Source: UBA10348 sp002469915
GTDB lineage: Bacteria; Bacteroidota; Rhodothermia; Rhodothermales; UBA10348
Assembly (NCBI GenBank): GCA_029249345.1
Contig: JAQWHM010000007.1
Coordinates: forward strand, 1-64,000
DNA length: 64,000 nucleotides
Direction: 5' to 3'
In this document: in pieces, positions 53,897 to 62,473 of the stretch
How positions within the stretch are numbered: the first letter of the stretch is position 1
Layout: each line of letters begins with the position of its first letter
Made by a program: the position numbers and the translations under genes
Notes under the pieces: generated by a model
The model's database searches: none
Seen by the model: only the letters and a program-made list of their open reading frames with translations
Told to the model about the DNA's origin: nothing

Positions 53897-55276
53897 TCAT
53901 CCAAAGAGTTTGGTTTTATTCCAAACCAAATGCACAATGTTGGTGGTCTTTTCAGTGACCTTGAATCGTTCGTCGATTCGGTGTCCGACGATCCAGGCTA
54001 GTTTACCAGCCGCATCCACAACCGGCACTTCTTTTTTATGGGCTGCTGAAACATGCGCATCCGTTAGAAATGATTTTACCTTAGTCGATCCTTCTGACCC
54101 GAGCGGACAAAACCGATCACCATCCCTCCATCTGCGCATTACAACCCAATTACCCAGTGCATCACCGTCTAAATAAGCTTCGTTTTGATGTGCTTGATTC
54201 AATTCACTTGGTTCAATGAGAATGGCCTCTACCCGTAAGCTTCCCCCACCTACTACAATCTCAGAGCCTAGCACCAATGGGTTGAAGCCTACTTCCGCCC
54301 AAGCATCCTTGAATAGCGGGGAAAAAGTTAGACCGTCTCGTTCCCTGGTTACACGCACCGACCCAACTTCAACATGTCGCCCCGTCTGACTGCTCAAAAG
54401 CCGTTCAACCGTTTCAACGACGGTCTTCCGCCTAGGTGCTTCTGGGTCAATTTCGCGAATGATCTCTAAAACCATCCAACCTCGAATAATGGGTGGAAGC
54501 GCCTTCCATTCTCCTTCTGAAAGGTGTCTGGTTTCATGGAGGGCGTTGAGCAAAGTCTTCTTCAGCTCTGCAATGCGCGATTGAAGACCCAACCCTGCAT
54601 CACGAAATGCTCGATATTCCAGTAACGGCATCGAACCTAATTCCTGCCGGAGCGCATTCCGTGCGTATTGCGGATTGGTATTGCTCTTGTCCTCCCTCCA
54701 CACCAGACCCCGAGACCGGGCGTAGGCCGTGAGGTCTTCGCGATTAAAGGGCAGCAGTGGACGAAATAGTGTGATCCCACTGTTCAATTGGCGCACATCA
54801 GACATCCCTGAAAGACCAGCTAAGCCCGATCCTCGATTCAGATTTAATAGTATGGTCTCGAGTTGATCGTCCGCATGATGGGCTACGGAAACCTGCCCCA
54901 AGGATTGCTCTTTGGCCAACTGAGCAAACCAAGCATAGCGTACATCACGAGCCCACTCCTGCATGGATCCACGTTCGGGTTGCTGATTTGTTAGGTCCAA
55001 TTCGTGGTAGCACACTTCGGTGGAAGCAGCCAGCTGACGAACCAAATCAGCATCTTTGAACGAAGCAGCGCCCCTCAATCCGTATTGAACGTGAGCTATT
55101 TGCAGCGGAACCTGAAAGTGCAATAGAAGATCTACCAACACGATAGAATCCAGTCCCCCACTTACACCGACAAGCACTGGCTGTTCTTTTTCGAAACGAT
55201 CAAGGCTGAGGAGTCGTTTTTCGAAACGATCTAGAACGTGTTGAACTCCGGTATCTGTATCAAGGGCAACCCTCAT
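53897..55276 (-). CDS. tilS: tRNA(Ile)-lysidine synthase
   Basis: The 459-residue protein has the PP-loop VLVGVSGGLDSIVLVDLL (about 34-51), HAQYGLRG-type VQYGLRGAASFKDADLV, and AHHADDQLETILLNLNRGSG. A TilS C-terminal domain carries MRRWRDGDRFCPLGSEGSTKVKSFL within its last 70 residues. It changes C34 of tRNA-Ile(CAU) to lysidine. The N-terminus has an in-frame 10-residue duplication (LDRFEKRLLS repeated as LDRFEKEQPV) just before the PP-loop. It lies 11 bases after mutL. Confidence 0.95.
   Translation of the reverse strand: MRVALDTDTGVQHVLDRFEKRLLSLDRFEKEQPVLVGVSGGLDSIVLVDLLLHFQVPLQIAHVQYGLRGAASFKDADLVRQLAASTEVCYHELDLTNQQPERGSMQEWARDVRYAWFAQLAKEQSLGQVSVAHHADDQLETILLNLNRGSGLAGLSGMSDVRQLNSGITLFRPLLPFNREDLTAYARSRGLVWREDKSNTNPQYARNALRQELGSMPLLEYRAFRDAGLGLQSRIAELKKTLLNALHETRHLSEGEWKALPPIIRGWMVLEIIREIDPEAPRRKTVVETVERLLSSQTGRHVEVGSVRVTRERDGLTFSPLFKDAWAEVGFNPLVLGSEIVVGGGSLRVEAILIEPSELNQAHQNEAYLDGDALGNWVVMRRWRDGDRFCPLGSEGSTKVKSFLTDAHVSAAHKKEVPVVDAAGKLAWIVGHRIDERFKVTEKTTNIVHLVWNKTKLFG
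55187..55231. repeat. Tandem 15-bp repeat, 30-bp period, in the tilS start region
   Basis: TTTTTCGAAACGATC occurs at 55187-55201 and at 55217-55231. The 30-base period keeps the reading frame and produces two DRFEK copies in TilS. Confidence 0.85.
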
Positions 55277-55287
55277 GACATTACCCG

Positions 55288-57132
55288 TTAGGGTCGCTGG
55301 TCAAACCGCTCGCGCAATTCTTCCCCGGACATAGTGATAATAGTTGGCCGGCCATCAGGGCCTACATATGGAGATTCGCACTGGAAAAGCTGATCGATCA
55401 AGGCACGCATCTCTCTGGGAGACAACGTATTGCCTGATCTAACTGCTCCTCTTCTAGCTACAGATCTAGCCAAGTTCTCCTGCCCCGAAAGTCCATCTAC
55501 GCGCTCAAACAAACGGTACTGATCAATGATTTCATCCAAGACGCTGCGTTCATCGCCAGTTGAAGTATCGGCCGGTACACCACGTACGGATACCTTGTTT
55601 TTCTTCTTTGGCTCGACATCAAAGCCGAGGCGATTGAGATCAGGCAGAAGACTTTCTAGCAGCGCATAATCGGCGGCAGAAAACTCAATCTCACGGGGAA
55701 ACAGTAACTGCTGAGATAGCCCAAAGCCCTCTTTTAAACAGGACAACGCCTGCTCATAGAGAATGCGCTCATGAGCCGCCTGTTGTTCAATGATAACCAA
55801 CCCAGAACGAATCTGAGTCAGGATATAGGTATCGTGCAACTGCCAGAGCAGTCCTTCCTCTCCAACACCGTCCTTTGCACTATCAACGGGCCGCGATTGG
55901 CCTGCTGGGAGCGTTACCGCTCCTTCGTAAAGCGATTTGGAAGCGGCTCCAGTTAACCATGACGTAGCCGGATCTGCTGAATAGGAAGGGCGATGACCGG
56001 ACTGTAGGCCTCCAGAAGGGTTCTGAGACGATGGCGTTGCAGATTGAAAGCGATCAGCCAAACCCAAGTCTAGGTGATGTAGCGGCTGAGCTTGGCTTAT
56101 ATCGGGCGTGCCCAAGGACGTGCCGAGTGCGCGCCGTACCACGGCGCGCAGCATGCCATAAACCCCACGCTCATCATCAAATTTCACTTCCGCTTTAGTC
56201 GGATGCACATTCACATCTACATGCCGCGGATCGATGTCCAAGAAGAGAACAAAAAATGGATACGAGCCCTCAGGGAGAAGATATTCGAACGCCGAAAGCA
56301 CAGCATGTTCGATATAACGATGTTTTACATAACGACCATTTACAAACAAAAATTGCTGGCCTCTAGTTCGCCGAGCACTTTCAGGAGCACCTAAAATACC
56401 GCGAACGGCGAGATAACTGGTAGACTCTTCAACTGAGATGAGGGTCGAACCTTTTCCAATCGGAATCAGGTCGGCTGCTCTTCTTTTAAGTCCTGTGTCT
56501 GACTCCTCAACGGACACTTTTTCGACTTCCAGCAACATGTTGCCTTCGTGCTCGACGCGGAAACCGACAGACGGATGCGAAAGAGCCAACACCTGGATCA
56601 TATCCAGTATATGCTTCAATTCAGTCTGTGGGCGCTTTAAAAAATTACGACGAGCCGGTACATTAAAAAACAAGTTTCGGATAGCAATGGACGTTCCCTG
56701 CATAGGGGCCGCAGGCCCGTCTTCAACAAGCTCTCCTCCATCCATTCGAATCATGAATGCTGGCGCCTCTCCTGAAGTACCCGAACGCAATTCGACCTGA
56801 GAAACGGATGCGATAGAAGCCAGCGCTTCTCCGCGGAAACCCAGCGTATGAATGGCTTCTAGATCTTCAACCGTTCGGATTTTACTTGTCGCATGACGCT
56901 CGAATGACAGTAGAGCATCGGATGGCGACATGCCACAACCGTTGTCTATCACTTGAATTAGCGAACTTCCGGCATCTTTTAGCAGAAGCTGAATATCATC
57001 TGCCCCTGCATCTAACGCATTTTCTACCAGTTCTTTGACGGCAGACGCGGGACGTTGCACCACCTCACCGGCAGCAATTTTATTGGCCAGCGAAAGGGGC
57101 ATTACTTGAATAATGTTGCCTACTTCCTCCAT
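55288..57132 (-). CDS. mutL: DNA mismatch repair protein MutL
   Basis: From the ATG at 57132 the protein has about 614 residues (57174 gives 14 more non-conserved ones). The GHKL ATPase N-terminus shows LSLANKIAAGEVVQRPASAVKELVENALDAG in pieces, VIDNGCGM, HATSKI, TLGFRGEALASI and the later FVNGRYVKHR. A Pro/Ser-rich linker (about 350-430) leads to a dimerisation domain with QQAAHERILYE and ACKSA-type end SVARRGAVRSG. No endonuclease DQHA(X)2E(X)4E motif is intact: QQAAHERILYE is close (Q for D). It links mismatch recognition by MutS to excision. Confidence 0.94.
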   Translation of the reverse strand: MEEVGNIIQVMPLSLANKIAAGEVVQRPASAVKELVENALDAGADDIQLLLKDAGSSLIQVIDNGCGMSPSDALLSFERHATSKIRTVEDLEAIHTLGFRGEALASIASVSQVELRSGTSGEAPAFMIRMDGGELVEDGPAAPMQGTSIAIRNLFFNVPARRNFLKRPQTELKHILDMIQVLALSHPSVGFRVEHEGNMLLEVEKVSVEESDTGLKRRAADLIPIGKGSTLISVEESTSYLAVRGILGAPESARRTRGQQFLFVNGRYVKHRYIEHAVLSAFEYLLPEGSYPFFVLFLDIDPRHVDVNVHPTKAEVKFDDERGVYGMLRAVVRRALGTSLGTPDISQAQPLHHLDLGLADRFQSATPSSQNPSGGLQSGHRPSYSADPATSWLTGAASKSLYEGAVTLPAGQSRPVDSAKDGVGEEGLLWQLHDTYILTQIRSGLVIIEQQAAHERILYEQALSCLKEGFGLSQQLLFPREIEFSAADYALLESLLPDLNRLGFDVEPKKKNKVSVRGVPADTSTGDERSVLDEIIDQYRLFERVDGLSGQENLARSVARRGAVRSGNTLSPREMRALIDQLFQCESPYVGPDGRPTIITMSGEELRERFDQRP

Positions 57133-57198
57133 TACAAGGGACTGTTCCTTTCTCACGCCCTGTCTTTCACTCACATACTACGCTCAATTGATTACTAT

Positions 57199-57408
57199 CT
57201 ACCCACCGAGCTGAACGTACACATACGTCGCCATGGCAAACAGCAATAGAAAATAAATGATACCTGCGGGACTACGACGCTTCGCTTTGCTCAAGCGTTG
57301 AACCCGCATCCGCTGCTTGATCTTCTCCTCTTTCTTCGGGTTATAAAACCGCGGTTCGTAATCGAATCGTTTTGGACGAATACCCCGTCCAGAGCTTAGG
57401 ATTCCCAT
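57199..57408 (-). CDS. Small conserved membrane protein between mutL and cdsA
   Basis: The 69-residue product has a basic N-terminal half with RFDYEPRFYNPKKEEKIKQR and a single C-terminal membrane helix (GIIYFLLLFAMATYVYV). Small proteins of this type, with a (K/R)F.Y.PRFYDP motif, sit beside mutL in Bacteroidota genomes as far as I recall. The function is unknown. The gene is kept because of its position in a dense same-strand run and the coherent topology (basic cytosolic part, one helix). Confidence 0.75.
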   Translation of the reverse strand: MGILSSGRGIRPKRFDYEPRFYNPKKEEKIKQRMRVQRLSKAKRRSPAGIIYFLLLFAMATYVYVQLGG

Positions 57409-57479
57409 AAGTCTTTACTTTCAATATAAAACGATAGAGACTGTATACCTGAAGCACTGCTGCCTCGTTCCTCAACAGT

Positions 57480-58301
57480 TTATCCACCGATAAGGCCCGA
57501 GATGTGGACCAAATACAAGTAATACATAGGCGCGGTAAAGATAAGCGAATCAAATCGATCCATAACGCCCCCATGCCCGGGTAGCAAAGAACCCGAGTCT
57601 TTGACGTCTGCACTGCGTTTGACCGCACTCTCCAAGAGATCACCGAGTTGTCCCCAAAAGCCGCCCAGCAACGCCAGAGCGAATACATCCGTCCACGTAA
57701 GGAAGGCCAAGATGAACAGTTTAAAGGCCACTGCAGCCAAAATGGCAGCTACTAGCCCACCTATCGTACCCTCCCAGGTCTTATTCGGGGAAATCGATGG
57801 AGCAAACTTGTGCTTTCCGATAGATTTACCCGTGTAGTACGCGCCCGTATCCGTCACCCATATCAAACAGAACAGCATGAGGGTCAGTGTAAACGCGTCT
57901 GAAGCACCGAGGACTAGGCCGGCTTCCCATCGAATATCAATGAAAAAACTGAACAGCCAAACAGGATATACCACGGTGAGTACCGATCCCGCCATACGCT
58001 CTATCGTAGGCCCTGGGCCCAGCCGAATCGTAGACAGTAAAAAGACCATAAAACCCAATAAAAGCAGTGCATCCCAGTAAGGAACGATGAATCGAAGTAA
58101 CAGAAGCGCACCCAAAATCACGGACCAGATCCCGCTTGAATGCCAACCTGTTTTTCGAATCATAGTCGACATTTCCCAAACGCCTCCAAGGGCGACTAAA
58201 GAAATGAATCCGTAGAAGACCCATCCTCCAAACCAAATGGAACTCAGGATAAGAGGAATGCCAACAATGGCAGTGGCTATGCGAGCGACACCTTGTTTCA
58301 T
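57480..58301 (-). CDS. cdsA: Phosphatidate cytidylyltransferase
   Basis: The 273-residue, multi-helix protein has the CDP-diglyceride synthase signature in its C-terminal third: WVTDTGAYYTGKSIGKHKFA, ISPNKTWEGTIGG, DLLESAVKRSADVKDSG and LPGHGGVMDRFDSL (metal Asp). It makes CDP-diacylglycerol for phospholipid synthesis in the inner membrane. Its ATG overlaps the preceding DUF2007 stop by four bases, and they share one transcript. Confidence 0.95.
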   Translation of the reverse strand: MKQGVARIATAIVGIPLILSSIWFGGWVFYGFISLVALGGVWEMSTMIRKTGWHSSGIWSVILGALLLLRFIVPYWDALLLLGFMVFLLSTIRLGPGPTIERMAGSVLTVVYPVWLFSFFIDIRWEAGLVLGASDAFTLTLMLFCLIWVTDTGAYYTGKSIGKHKFAPSISPNKTWEGTIGGLVAAILAAVAFKLFILAFLTWTDVFALALLGGFWGQLGDLLESAVKRSADVKDSGSLLPGHGGVMDRFDSLIFTAPMYYLYLVHISGLIGG

Positions 58302-58603
58302 GATTGCTCTCGGTTGGGAGGGTCGACGTTTTCGGGATTCGAAGCCAAAGCTAGGGTGGTCAATTCTTCGTCTGTCGGAGCGTGTTGTCTAAGAATGTTG
58401 ATCGCCTTGAGTTCAAAACCCGGCTGCACGAGCACGTACACCCCGGACGCTGCACCCACATTGAGATTAAAAGCGTGGTCTCGTTTCGATAGGACCACCA
58501 CATCTAGCCCATTCTCTTTCAATCGATCCCCAACGATTTCGGCTTCGTAATCACTTCCAGATTCAAAAACGGAAACCCATCCGTCAAATACTTTGCGTTT
58601 CAT
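58298..58603 (-). CDS. DUF2007 family protein (putative signal-transducing)
   Basis: From the ATG at 58603 the product has 101 residues. WVSVFESGSDYEAEIVGDRLKENGLDVVVLS-type sequence, followed by VYVLVQPGFELKAINIL, matches the small ferredoxin-like DUF2007 fold; the family has no proven function. The start lies 20 bases inside the CPBP protease gene and the stop overlaps cdsA, so translation is coupled on both sides. A start at 58651 would overlap much further. Confidence 0.82.
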   Translation of the reverse strand: MKRKVFDGWVSVFESGSDYEAEIVGDRLKENGLDVVVLSKRDHAFNLNVGAASGVYVLVQPGFELKAINILRQHAPTDEELTTLALASNPENVDPPNREQS

Positions 58604-59537
58604 GATCTGCTCCGTCTGGTTCATTCCCGTCAGGCTGTGCCACATCCTCAACCTGACGATGTAACACGACTAATACCCCAATCAACACGATAGCGGCCGG
58701 AATCACAACCGCTAAGGGCATTTCAAATGATTCGAGATCGAATCCTGCATCCTCTTTAGAAGCAAAGTTGCCTAGAATGGCTGCAAATGAGTTATTAGCC
58801 AGATGGACTAAAATAGCTGGCCACAAACTGTTCGTTCGCCAAGTGAGATAAGCCATAAAGACGCCAAGCATCGAGAGCGGAATCGCTTGTGTCAGTCGCA
58901 AATGATACAGACCAAATACAATGCCGGAGAATAGAATACCCCAGAGAACACCCATGCTTCGTTCCGCCTGTCGCTGGACATAGCCACGGAAGAGTACCTC
59001 TTCGCAGATAGCCGGGGTAAGCGCCAACATGGAAATACTGAAAATGAGACTGAAGTCATGCGTGAGAATCTGTTCTATCAGATCCATCTGTGCCTGCTCC
59101 ATTTCTCGAATGGCCTCTGGCCACGGAATCGCATCGCTAATGACTCCAAACCATTGTACAACCGGAATCAATGCCAAGAGCGCGACCACAGACAAGACCA
59201 ATATCTTGCCATTAACGGGGTTCAACCGGAGAAATGGCTTCCAATTGCTCGTGTGCAGTCGGCTAAACAACAGGGCCGGTAGCAATAAACCAAGAAACTG
59301 ACCAACCGTATTACCCATAATTAGGGACATTGGGTTGTCAGCAAAGACGCCGGTTACATCAGCCATTAAGTCGGCAAAAGAAACACCTGAGCCGAGTAAA
59401 AAAACCAATGCTGCGACTGCAGCGATTACTTGAAATAGCAAAAAAGCGACGATCAAGCCTATTATGGCTGTCATCACAGGTGGAAAGGCGGCGCGTTCAA
59501 GCCGACCATCCAACGCAAATTCTGATTGTGGAGACAA
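58584..59537 (-). CDS. CPBP family intramembrane glutamic endopeptidase
   Basis: The 317-residue multi-helix protein has the Abi/CPBP motifs: CEEVLFRGYVQR (EExxxR, about 187), FGLYHLRL (FxxxH) and HLANNSFAA (HxxxN). These residues form the active site of Rce1-like proteases. Bacterial roles vary (peptide maturation, self-immunity). It heads the CPBP-DUF2007-cdsA overlap chain. Substrate unknown. Confidence 0.92.
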   Translation of the reverse strand: MSPQSEFALDGRLERAAFPPVMTAIIGLIVAFLLFQVIAAVAALVFLLGSGVSFADLMADVTGVFADNPMSLIMGNTVGQFLGLLLPALLFSRLHTSNWKPFLRLNPVNGKILVLSVVALLALIPVVQWFGVISDAIPWPEAIREMEQAQMDLIEQILTHDFSLIFSISMLALTPAICEEVLFRGYVQRQAERSMGVLWGILFSGIVFGLYHLRLTQAIPLSMLGVFMAYLTWRTNSLWPAILVHLANNSFAAILGNFASKEDAGFDLESFEMPLAVVIPAAIVLIGVLVVLHRQVEDVAQPDGNEPDGADHETQSI

Positions 59538-59640
59538 AATCTAGGTACAGGTGGTTCGAAAGGTGCGGGCAAATGTTGTCGTCAAACGCACCAACTCGGC
59601 CGAGGTCCCGCTAATACTAATTCTAGCTCAGAGGAATGAG

Positions 59641-60435
59641 TTAGGCCGACTCTGCAAGCATGTCTCGACGAAGTCGATTAATGATGGTCCGAAGCCGAGT
59701 ATACACGTATTTGTGATTATCGAAGTGCATTACGCGGGCAATCTGCTGAGCCCTCATGCCGTGTTCAAAACGAAGCAGAACCAGCAATTGATCTTCGGGA
59801 TCTAGATCTTCAATAGCCTTATTAAGCACGCCAACACGATCCCCTTCAGCGGTTCCTATCTGATCCGGTGGTGGATGAGATCCGGCTGGGGCAATCCCCA
59901 TTTCTGATAAATCATCCAGAGATAGCGTTGGGCGGTTGGCACGCAGTGCGGCAAGTAGATGCCATCGCTTGTTTACCGACAGCATCTCGTCAATTCTTCC
60001 GATGGCCATATGCACCATCTGTTGTGTGCATTCTTTGCCCGTCTTCCCAGATACCAATTCAGGAATCTCAGACTGAGGGACCTGATCTTGATAGTAGTAG
60101 CGAAAGACTAGCTTCTCTGATTCATTTAGTTTTGAAATCACAGAATTAGGTACCGAAACCATTCGGTTCTTCCGGAACCGGTCACGACAAGCATTCGCCA
60201 CCACCACCGAAAGCCAGGGTGTCAACTCACTATTGATCCGGAATCGTCTGAGGGCCTGATAATCGTTATGCTGGAGACGCTCACATATAGAGGTATACGT
60301 TTCCATCACTTCGTCCGGATCGGACAGAAATCGCCGGATCATGCGTAAAATGATCGGGGTATACTTATCCAAGAGCGTAGAATACCCGGTTACAGGGTCC
60401 GCCTTAAATTGCTTTATCAACGCCGTATCAGTCAT
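59641..60435 (-). CDS. Sigma-70-like factor with two region-4-like segments
   Basis: The 264-residue protein has a region-2-like part (1-92) with TPWLSVVVANACRDRFRKNR (72-91). One HTH-like segment lies at about 100-153 (LNESEKLVFRYYYQDQVP then SEIPELV). A linker follows, and a second, clearer region 4 lies at 203-258 (LDPEDQLLVLLRFEHGMRAQ, QQIARVM). Ordinary ECF factors have one region 4 and about 180-200 residues. No anti-sigma gene is adjacent. Regulation of its own gene and its targets cannot be read here. Confidence 0.8.
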   Translation of the reverse strand: MTDTALIKQFKADPVTGYSTLLDKYTPIILRMIRRFLSDPDEVMETYTSICERLQHNDYQALRRFRINSELTPWLSVVVANACRDRFRKNRMVSVPNSVISKLNESEKLVFRYYYQDQVPQSEIPELVSGKTGKECTQQMVHMAIGRIDEMLSVNKRWHLLAALRANRPTLSLDDLSEMGIAPAGSHPPPDQIGTAEGDRVGVLNKAIEDLDPEDQLLVLLRFEHGMRAQQIARVMHFDNHKYVYTRLRTIINRLRRDMLAESA

Positions 60436-60587
60436 ACCGTTATATGGGAGAGGTCGAAGGAGAGCCCTCAGCTCTCTTTCTCGATTAGTTCTAGCCTCTC
60501 ACGAAGCCATCTTTTGCACAAACTTTGTTTGATCCATGGTATTCCGGAGAAACTCCATGGCAGCTTATTGCTATATTTGTGACCCTT

Positions 60588-60661
60588 GCGCTTGTAGCTC
60601 AGATGGATAGAGCGTTGGATTCCGGTTCCAGAGGCCGGGGGTTCGAATCCTCCCAAGCGCG
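60588..60661 (+). tRNA. tRNA-Arg (CCG)
   Basis: The acceptor GCGCTTG (60588-60594) pairs with CAAGCGC (60654-60660), with discriminator G60661. The anticodon loop TTCCGGT (60620-60626) carries CCG at 60622-60624 on a TTGGA/TCCAG stem. The T-arm GGGGG-TTCGAAT-CCTCC is complete. No CCA is encoded. Confidence 0.95.
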
Positions 60662-60683
60662 CAAATCCCGGAAGGGACTTTAG

Positions 60684-60715
60684 ACCCGTTCGCCCCAAGG
60701 CGAGCGGGTTTTTTT
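60684..60715 (+). terminator. Terminator after tRNA-Arg
   Basis: An 11-bp stem (60684-60694 with 60699-60709, one G-T pair) has a CCAA loop and is followed by seven T. Confidence 0.92.
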
Positions 60716-61033
60716 GCATGGGAAGAAGGCCAGCTGACAGAATTGTAGCCGAATCCAATCTGAATACAGATTCAAAGCAGGGGAAGATGGAGAGATACGC
60801 GAGGACGTACCTCACCCGAGGGATAACCTGCAAGCGGACAAGAACGTCCGCCCGCCGACTTGGAGGGGATCAACTACCACTTTGAGGGAGCAAAGGCACT
60901 AATAAGACAATGAACTGCTCATGTCTTATCGAAGATGATGCCAAACTCTACCCCATCGCCCCATTTTGGGCAAAATAGCCGTTTTTACTCTTTCTCGATC
61001 TGATTTGTCTCATAAAAAGACAATCAATTCCCG
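60716..61033. other. Gene-free stretch with small hairpins
   Basis: About 320 bp with no convincing coding sequence. Two small hairpins are visible, GAGG/CCTC (60801-60813) and GCGGAC/GTCCGC (60834-60839, 60846-60851). They are 20 bases apart and too short to name a function. A minus-strand frame covering the tRNA region (up to 60833) is a chance reading. Confidence 0.35.
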
Positions 61034-62365
61034 TTATGATCCCATTTGATGTAGAGGGCCGGGACGCCCAAACGTAGATACATCATGCAATTGACCTTCG
61101 GATGCAGCGACTACGGTAGCCACTGTTGCATCGCCGGTTACGTTGGTCACGGTGCGACACATATCCAGAATCCGGTCGACTCCAAGAATCAACGCGATAC
61201 CAGCCGCTGGAACACCCACCGCTTCGAGGATAATCACAAGCATGATGATTCCTGCACCAGGAACGGCCGCCGTTCCAATGGATGCGAGTACTGCGGTGAA
61301 TACGATGGTGAGTTGGGCGCCAAGATCAAGATCCATTCCAATGGTCTGAGCAATAAAGACGGCAGCAACTGCCTGATACAATCCGGTTCCATCCATATTG
61401 ATCGTGGCGCCCAGTGGCAGCACGAATGAAGAGACTTCTTCAGATACACCTAGTTCTTTCTCACACCGCTCCATGGTAATCGGTAGTGTGGCACCGCTTG
61501 AGGACGTAGAAAAGGCTACTAACTGGGCCGGAGCCAATGCACGCAGGAACTCGCCCATACGGCGAGGGGTCAGGAATCGAACCATGCTTCCGTACGTAAT
61601 CATCATGTGAGCCAACAGCCCTAACAAGACGACAATACAATAGAAACCCAGCGCTCCCAGAAGCTCCATAATTTGCCCGAGATCATCTCCAGCAATACTT
61701 GTGATCGTTCCCGCCATCAGGGCAAAGACTCCGATAGGAGCAAATAGCATGATGATTTCGACCATACGAATGATCATATCATTCAGGCTTTCGAACAAAT
61801 CTAGCAAGGGTTTTGCCTTCTCACGGGGAATCATCAGCAATGCGATTCCCGCAAATATCGCGAAGAATACGACCTGCAGCATATTCCTATTTGAGGAAGC
61901 TGCCTCAAAGAAATTGCCGGGTACCATGCTCACGACCGGATCCAGCGGCCCCCTTTCAGCCGCTGCAGCGGCTGTTTCCATGCCGGCAGCAGCCTGATCC
62001 GCAAACGTATTCTGCAGCTTTTGCCGCATTTCTTCAGGTACACCTGCTCCTGGTTCTAAAAGATTGACCAGTACCAAACCAATCACGAGCGCGACTACCG
62101 TCGTTCCGATATAAATCGCGATCGTCTTCCCCCCAATTCGAGATAACTTTTTCAGATCTGAAAGGGAAGCGACACCCGTTACCAACGAAGCCAGAACCAG
62201 AGGTACGGCTATCAGCAATAGAAGACGAAGGAATATTTCTCCCCACGGAGCAATCCAGTCTGATGTGAAACCACTCCAACCCTGTGCGGCAGCAATTACA
62301 CCGTAAATGAGCCCTAAAACGAGCCCGATGATAATTTGCCAATGAAGTTTTTTATACCAAGGCAT
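61034..62365 (-). CDS. Dicarboxylate/amino-acid:cation symporter (DAACS family)
   Basis: From the ATG at 62365 the protein has 443 residues. It begins MPWYKKLHWQIIIGLVLG, has the first helices of GltPh-type carriers, and carries the serine-rich hairpin AFSTSSSGATLPIT and the substrate region LGATINMDGTGLYQ. HP2 is near GAAGVPGAG-like ASIGTAAVPGAGII, and helix 8 has GVDRILDMCRTVTNVTGDA. It imports glutamate, aspartate or C4-dicarboxylates with Na+ or H+. Monocistronic; no partner is seen. Confidence 0.93.
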   Translation of the reverse strand: MPWYKKLHWQIIIGLVLGLIYGVIAAAQGWSGFTSDWIAPWGEIFLRLLLLIAVPLVLASLVTGVASLSDLKKLSRIGGKTIAIYIGTTVVALVIGLVLVNLLEPGAGVPEEMRQKLQNTFADQAAAGMETAAAAAERGPLDPVVSMVPGNFFEAASSNRNMLQVVFFAIFAGIALLMIPREKAKPLLDLFESLNDMIIRMVEIIMLFAPIGVFALMAGTITSIAGDDLGQIMELLGALGFYCIVVLLGLLAHMMITYGSMVRFLTPRRMGEFLRALAPAQLVAFSTSSSGATLPITMERCEKELGVSEEVSSFVLPLGATINMDGTGLYQAVAAVFIAQTIGMDLDLGAQLTIVFTAVLASIGTAAVPGAGIIMLVIILEAVGVPAAGIALILGVDRILDMCRTVTNVTGDATVATVVAASEGQLHDVSTFGRPGPLHQMGS

Positions 62366-62473
62366 AGTCAGTACTGGAATGGTCGAAAGAAGAAGAGAAG
62401 TGCTCGGAGCGCTGAGCAAAGAACGCGCTCAATTCCCTACAAATCAAGTGCAATGCTGGTTTGACGAGCAAGC

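Noticed and set aside
55288..57132. MutL as an endonuclease-type MutL
   Set aside because: The candidate motif reads QQAAHERILYE rather than DQHAAQERVLYE-type with intact metal Asp, so nicking activity is not supported.
60468..60833. 121-residue minus-strand frame over tRNA-Arg
   Set aside because: It reads through the tRNA and its terminator; the GGFEPPASGT-like string is a well-known artefact of antisense tRNA T-arms.
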